A stretch of DNA of 39,214 nt from Ichthyophthirius multifiliis (Eukaryota; Ciliophora; Oligohymenophorea; Hymenostomatida): positions 1-39,214 of the forward strand of contig NW_004086150.1 of the NCBI RefSeq assembly GCF_000220395.1. Direction: 5' to 3'. Below are positions 36,361 through 39,214 of this stretch, piece by piece (within the stretch, counting starts at the first letter, position 1; each line of letters starts with the position of its first letter). The notes under the pieces are model-generated. The model saw only the letters and a list, made by a program, of their open reading frames with translations. It was not told the DNA's origin and ran no database searches. The translations under genes and the position numbers were made by a program.

Positions 36361-36765
36361 AAAAACTTGAATATTAAAAAATATAAAAATTTTATGTAAA
36401 ATTAAAAGATATATAATATATAATTCATAATTAAATAATATAATTTAAGTGAATATAAATAATGATTTTTATGTATAATTTTAATAAATAATTACAATAT
36501 AAATTAAAAATATATTAATATATATTTTTTTATTTTAAATAGATTTATATTTGTATTTATATTTAATAATTATTTATTTTTATATATAAATAAATTTGAT
36601 TTAATTTAATTTATATATAAAATTTTATATATATTTTTTTTTTAAACAATTAAAGTTATAATTTTATTATAAAATTTAGCTTTAATATATTTTTATATCT
36701 ATAATTTTTCTATCTTTTATTTATTTTATAATTAATATTATATTAATTTAAATAAAATAAAATTA

Positions 36766-36827
36766 ATTGTCATTTTATTTTTAAATAAAAAATAAAATTG
36801 TCATTTTATTTTTAAATAAAAAATAAA
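36766..36827. repeat. 31-bp tandem duplication with internal palindrome
   Basis: Two adjacent near-identical copies beginning ATTGTCATTTTATTTTT. Each contains TTTATTTTTAAATAAA, which can fold as a short A/T hairpin. Probably replication slippage; no function is evident. Confidence 0.85.
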
Positions 36828-37448
36828 ATAAAATTTTTTTTGGTAATATTTTTTTTTACGTATTTTTTTGAATTAATTATAAAAAAAATATCTTTATATA
36901 TTTCTTATTATTATGTTTTTATTTTTTTAATTATAAAATTTTAAATTTATAATTTATTATTTTAATTTGTTCCTATAATTACTAAAAATAATAATTTCAA
37001 ATATTAGATTTAAAATTGCTTTAAATATTTATTATTCTATATTAAATTTAAACTTTTTATTACAAAAAGTTAAATTAAATATATTATTTTAGTATTAACA
37101 TTAAAAATAAAAAATATATATTTATATTAATAATATATTAAAATAAATATATTTATAATTATATGATTTAAATAATGAATATAAGCATTAAAATTATTTT
37201 AGACATTACTACAACGAATTTAATTTAATTTTAAAAATTAAAATATTTATAATCTTTATTTATTTTTATAAAATAAAAGAATTAATTTTATACTAATATA
37301 TATATTTTTTGTTTAATTAAAATTATTTATTCATCTATAACTTATTGTATTATTAATTTTATAAAATTTTTGTATAAAAAATAAATAAATATTTTATCCC
37401 ACAAAAAAAATTAATTTTTATATAGAAATTATTTATTAAACAAATAAA

Positions 37449-38480
37449 ATGGGAAATTTAAACAATAACAAAGACAAAAGTTTAGAAATATCAATATAGT
37501 CTTTATAAGGCAATTTTTTGTACGAAAATTTAAATTATAATAATTACTAAAATTAACCAAAAAAAAAATAATAAATTCAATAAAAATTAATAAAAAAAAT
37601 TCCGTTTTTATTTTATAATTACGACAAATAATAATGTGTAAACGCTTTAAATTAGTTACTTTACGAAATAAATTAAATAAATACAGATAATTTCTCCAAT
37701 ATAGAAACTAATTTAGAGCTCTTATGGAATTAAGAAGACGAGAAAATATATTTCGGAGTCAAATATATGGACATAAACTAAATAAAATAATAATTGGCTC
37801 TCCAAAATTAATAAAACATATATGAAAAATACATAAATCAAAAAAAAAATCCCATATAAATAAAAATAGCTAAAATAGATTTCGAACTTAATTGTAGAGC
37901 TAATACCGTTTATAATTCTATTATTAACTTTATAAATTTCAGTAACAAATTTTAATTAATAAACATAATAGAAACAAATGAAAAACATAAGTTTTAAGTT
38001 TTCTAAGCTACATATAAATAATTCCAAAAGTAAACAAAAGAATATTGTATAGCTAAATAAACTAGATTTTACAATAATAGTATTAATATCTGTTTTATGT
38101 CAGTAAATCATCCTAGTAGTATTTTATATGAATAATAGAGAAATTATATATTAAAAGCCGGAATTACTTTATTTTAGAAAACTTGTATGTTATAACAAAA
38201 TAACGAAAATAATATTACGAGTATATTTGATAAAAATTATTAAGGATCTTTTTCTATTGAAGAAATAAAAGAAGAAAGTCAATATTAAAGTGATATTAGC
38301 TCATTATAAGAAAATTAGTTTAAAACTAAGTTTTGTACTTATTTGGAATTTATTTAAGATGAAAAAGAATAAAATAAAGATGCAAATGATATATTTTTAT
38401 TAAATGAATTTTAAGAAATAATTACTTAGTGTAAAAATATTGTTAATTAGATTAATAATTAAAAATATAGTTAAATTTGA
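37449..38480 (+). CDS. START-like lipid-binding protein, probably N-myristoylated
   Basis: A 343-residue intronless gene. It begins MGNLNNNKDKS, with Gly2 and a hydrophilic start typical of N-myristoylated proteins. Residues about 1-125 are Asn/Gln-rich with no fold recognised. Residues about 145-270 resemble a START/Bet v 1-like lipid pocket: IAKIDFELNCRANTVYNSII, FSNKFQLINIIETNEKHKFQ, KEYCIAKQTRFYNNSINICF, and the late strand MSVNHPSSILYEQQRNYILK, which corresponds to the SV(x)HP...R motif of START domains. The C-terminal about 75 residues are acidic and helical. The likely role is binding or transfer of a lipid at a membrane to which the acylated N-terminus attaches. The START call rests on short motif memory; a ciliate-specific fold is the alternative. 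Confidence 0.68.
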
Positions 38481-39079
38481 TTTGATTTTATATAAAATTT
38501 AGATTAAATATGTAAAAATATTAAAAAAAACTTAAATAAAATACTATATAATAAATTATATATATATTTTAATTTGTTTAGTATATATTAATATATGTTA
38601 GAATAAATATGTGAACTATTTACTTTTAGTTGTAATTATTTTATAATAATTAATTAATTTACCATAAGAATAAAAAATATTAATATGATTTTTAATAAAC
38701 CTACAAATTATATTTAAACTAAGAATATAATCTAAAATAAATTTGAAAAAAATAGAAAAACTTATAAAAATAACATTATTTTATAAAAAATATATTAAAA
38801 CTAAATTATTGATAATCAAAATAAAAAATTATTTTTTATTATATTTAATTAAAAAATAACATTATTATTTAATTATATATTAAAAAATATTTCCATTAAA
38901 TTAATAATAAAATATAATTATTATTTTAATTAATTTCTATCTTTTTTTATATTTTATTTATAATTATAGTAAATTTATATAATATAATGTTTAATTTGAT
39001 AAAAATTAAAATAAAAATATTAAATTTATTAAAAAATATTTATAAAAAAAAAAAAATTATATTAAATAGGTTTTAATTT
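38481..39079. other. AT-rich intergenic region
   Basis: About 600 bp of nearly pure A/T downstream of the START-like gene. No gene, repeat or mot of note is visible. Confidence 0.65.
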
Positions 39080-39214
39080 AATACTGTTGTTAAGTTTTTT
39101 CGTAAACTTTAGTAAAATATTTTGAGTATTTATATTTACAAACAGCCTCTTCTTCATAAACAAACGTAATAATAAGTATTTTATATTTGGATGAGAAATT
39201 TATTAAAAAGAATT
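39080..39214 (-). CDS. Possible partial exon running off the right edge
   Basis: On the minus strand the last 135 bases have clearly higher C/G content and an open frame reading FSSKYKILIITFVYEEEAVC then KYKYSKYFTKVYEKTQQQYQ. The frame runs on into A/T sequence without an early TGA, so the real 3' boundary (stop or splice donor) is not determined; a donor could lie at AAAGTTTAC near 39104. The start is outside the window. No family recognised. Confidence 0.4.

Larger units (their letters stand above)
35011..37448. other. 2.4-kb gene-poor region
   Basis: Lies between two divergently transcribed genes and is almost pure A/T. The only patch with richer composition is 35970-36360. There a plus-strand frame 36055-36360 (101 codons, MLFSEQCSNIIYLYKFYLHQ ... 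KNVAFYYKFCEIN) is open, and an overlapping frame reads IEDKNNQNINLKIYYYKY then GYLFLMKQPGTNKRIQ. Two competing protein-like readings suggest a small spliced gene or a decayed exon, not a clean ORF. A 31-bp tandem duplication is at 36766-36827. No RNA gene recognised. Confidence 0.5.

Noticed and set aside
1-39214. tRNA, rRNA, CRISPR arrays, riboswitches, transposons, virus-like elements
   Set aside because: Looked for tRNA B-box-like motifs, long inverted or direct terminal repeats and transposase- or polymerase-like proteins by eye; none was convincing.

Overview
The window is the telomere-proximal end of a ciliate macronuclear chromosome. It opens with about 15 copies of the C4A2 telomere repeat. 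The long open frames make sense only if TAA and TAG are read as glutamine and TGA is the sole stop, and introns are tiny (about 37-125 nt), AT-rich and GT...AG. C4A2 telomeres fit oligohymenophorean ciliates such as Tetrahymena or Ichthyophthirius. The extreme AT content, in intergenic DNA almost pure A/T, makes Ichthyophthirius multifiliis or a close relative my best guess; this is inference. All genes below were read by hand in the ciliate code, so standard-code ORF calling would shatter them.

Layout, left to right: telomere (1-91); an isopenicillin-N-synthase-like 2OG/Fe(II) oxygenase transcribed toward the telomere (724-1896, -); an ATG16-like coiled-coil/WD40 protein (2478-3872, +); a 2,202-residue secreted, probably GPI-anchored ciliate surface protein with five introns (4313-11191, +); a small two-pass membrane protein (12584-13072, -); a two-domain cyclic-nucleotide-binding protein with an H/Q/N repeat inside its first domain (13200-15231, -); a secreted catalase-fold protein (15544-16581, +) followed by a decayed tandem copy (17221-18090); an acidic hypothetical protein (18713-19800, -); a helical hypothetical protein (20631-21203, +); a TPR protein (21792-23276, +); a coiled-coil protein of about 1,525 residues built from tandemly repeated exons (24256-29952, +); an LMBRD2-type membrane protein (30626-33001, +) converging on a sestrin (33209-35010, -); a START-type lipid-binding protein with an N-myristoylation start (37449-38480, +); and possibly an exon running off the right edge.

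The most striking structure is the exon array at 25516-28237. Fourteen consecutive exons, nine of exactly 150 nt and most others 147 nt, are separated by 38-64 nt introns, nearly all phase 2 and at the same place in the repeat. Each exon encodes one roughly 50-residue coiled-coil unit carrying an INDL-like motif and ending near LKKK. This looks like growth of a filament protein by repeated duplication of one exon-plus-intron module.

Several genes belong to families linked elsewhere to nutrient sensing, autophagy or membranes (sestrin, LMBR1-like, ATG16-like, START), but nothing in the sequence shows they act together. Intergenic DNA is almost pure A/T with microsatellites. I recognised no tRNA, rRNA, CRISPR array or mobile element. 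With only TGA as a stop and so little G, chance ORFs of 70-110 codons are expected, so short ORFs are given low confidence.
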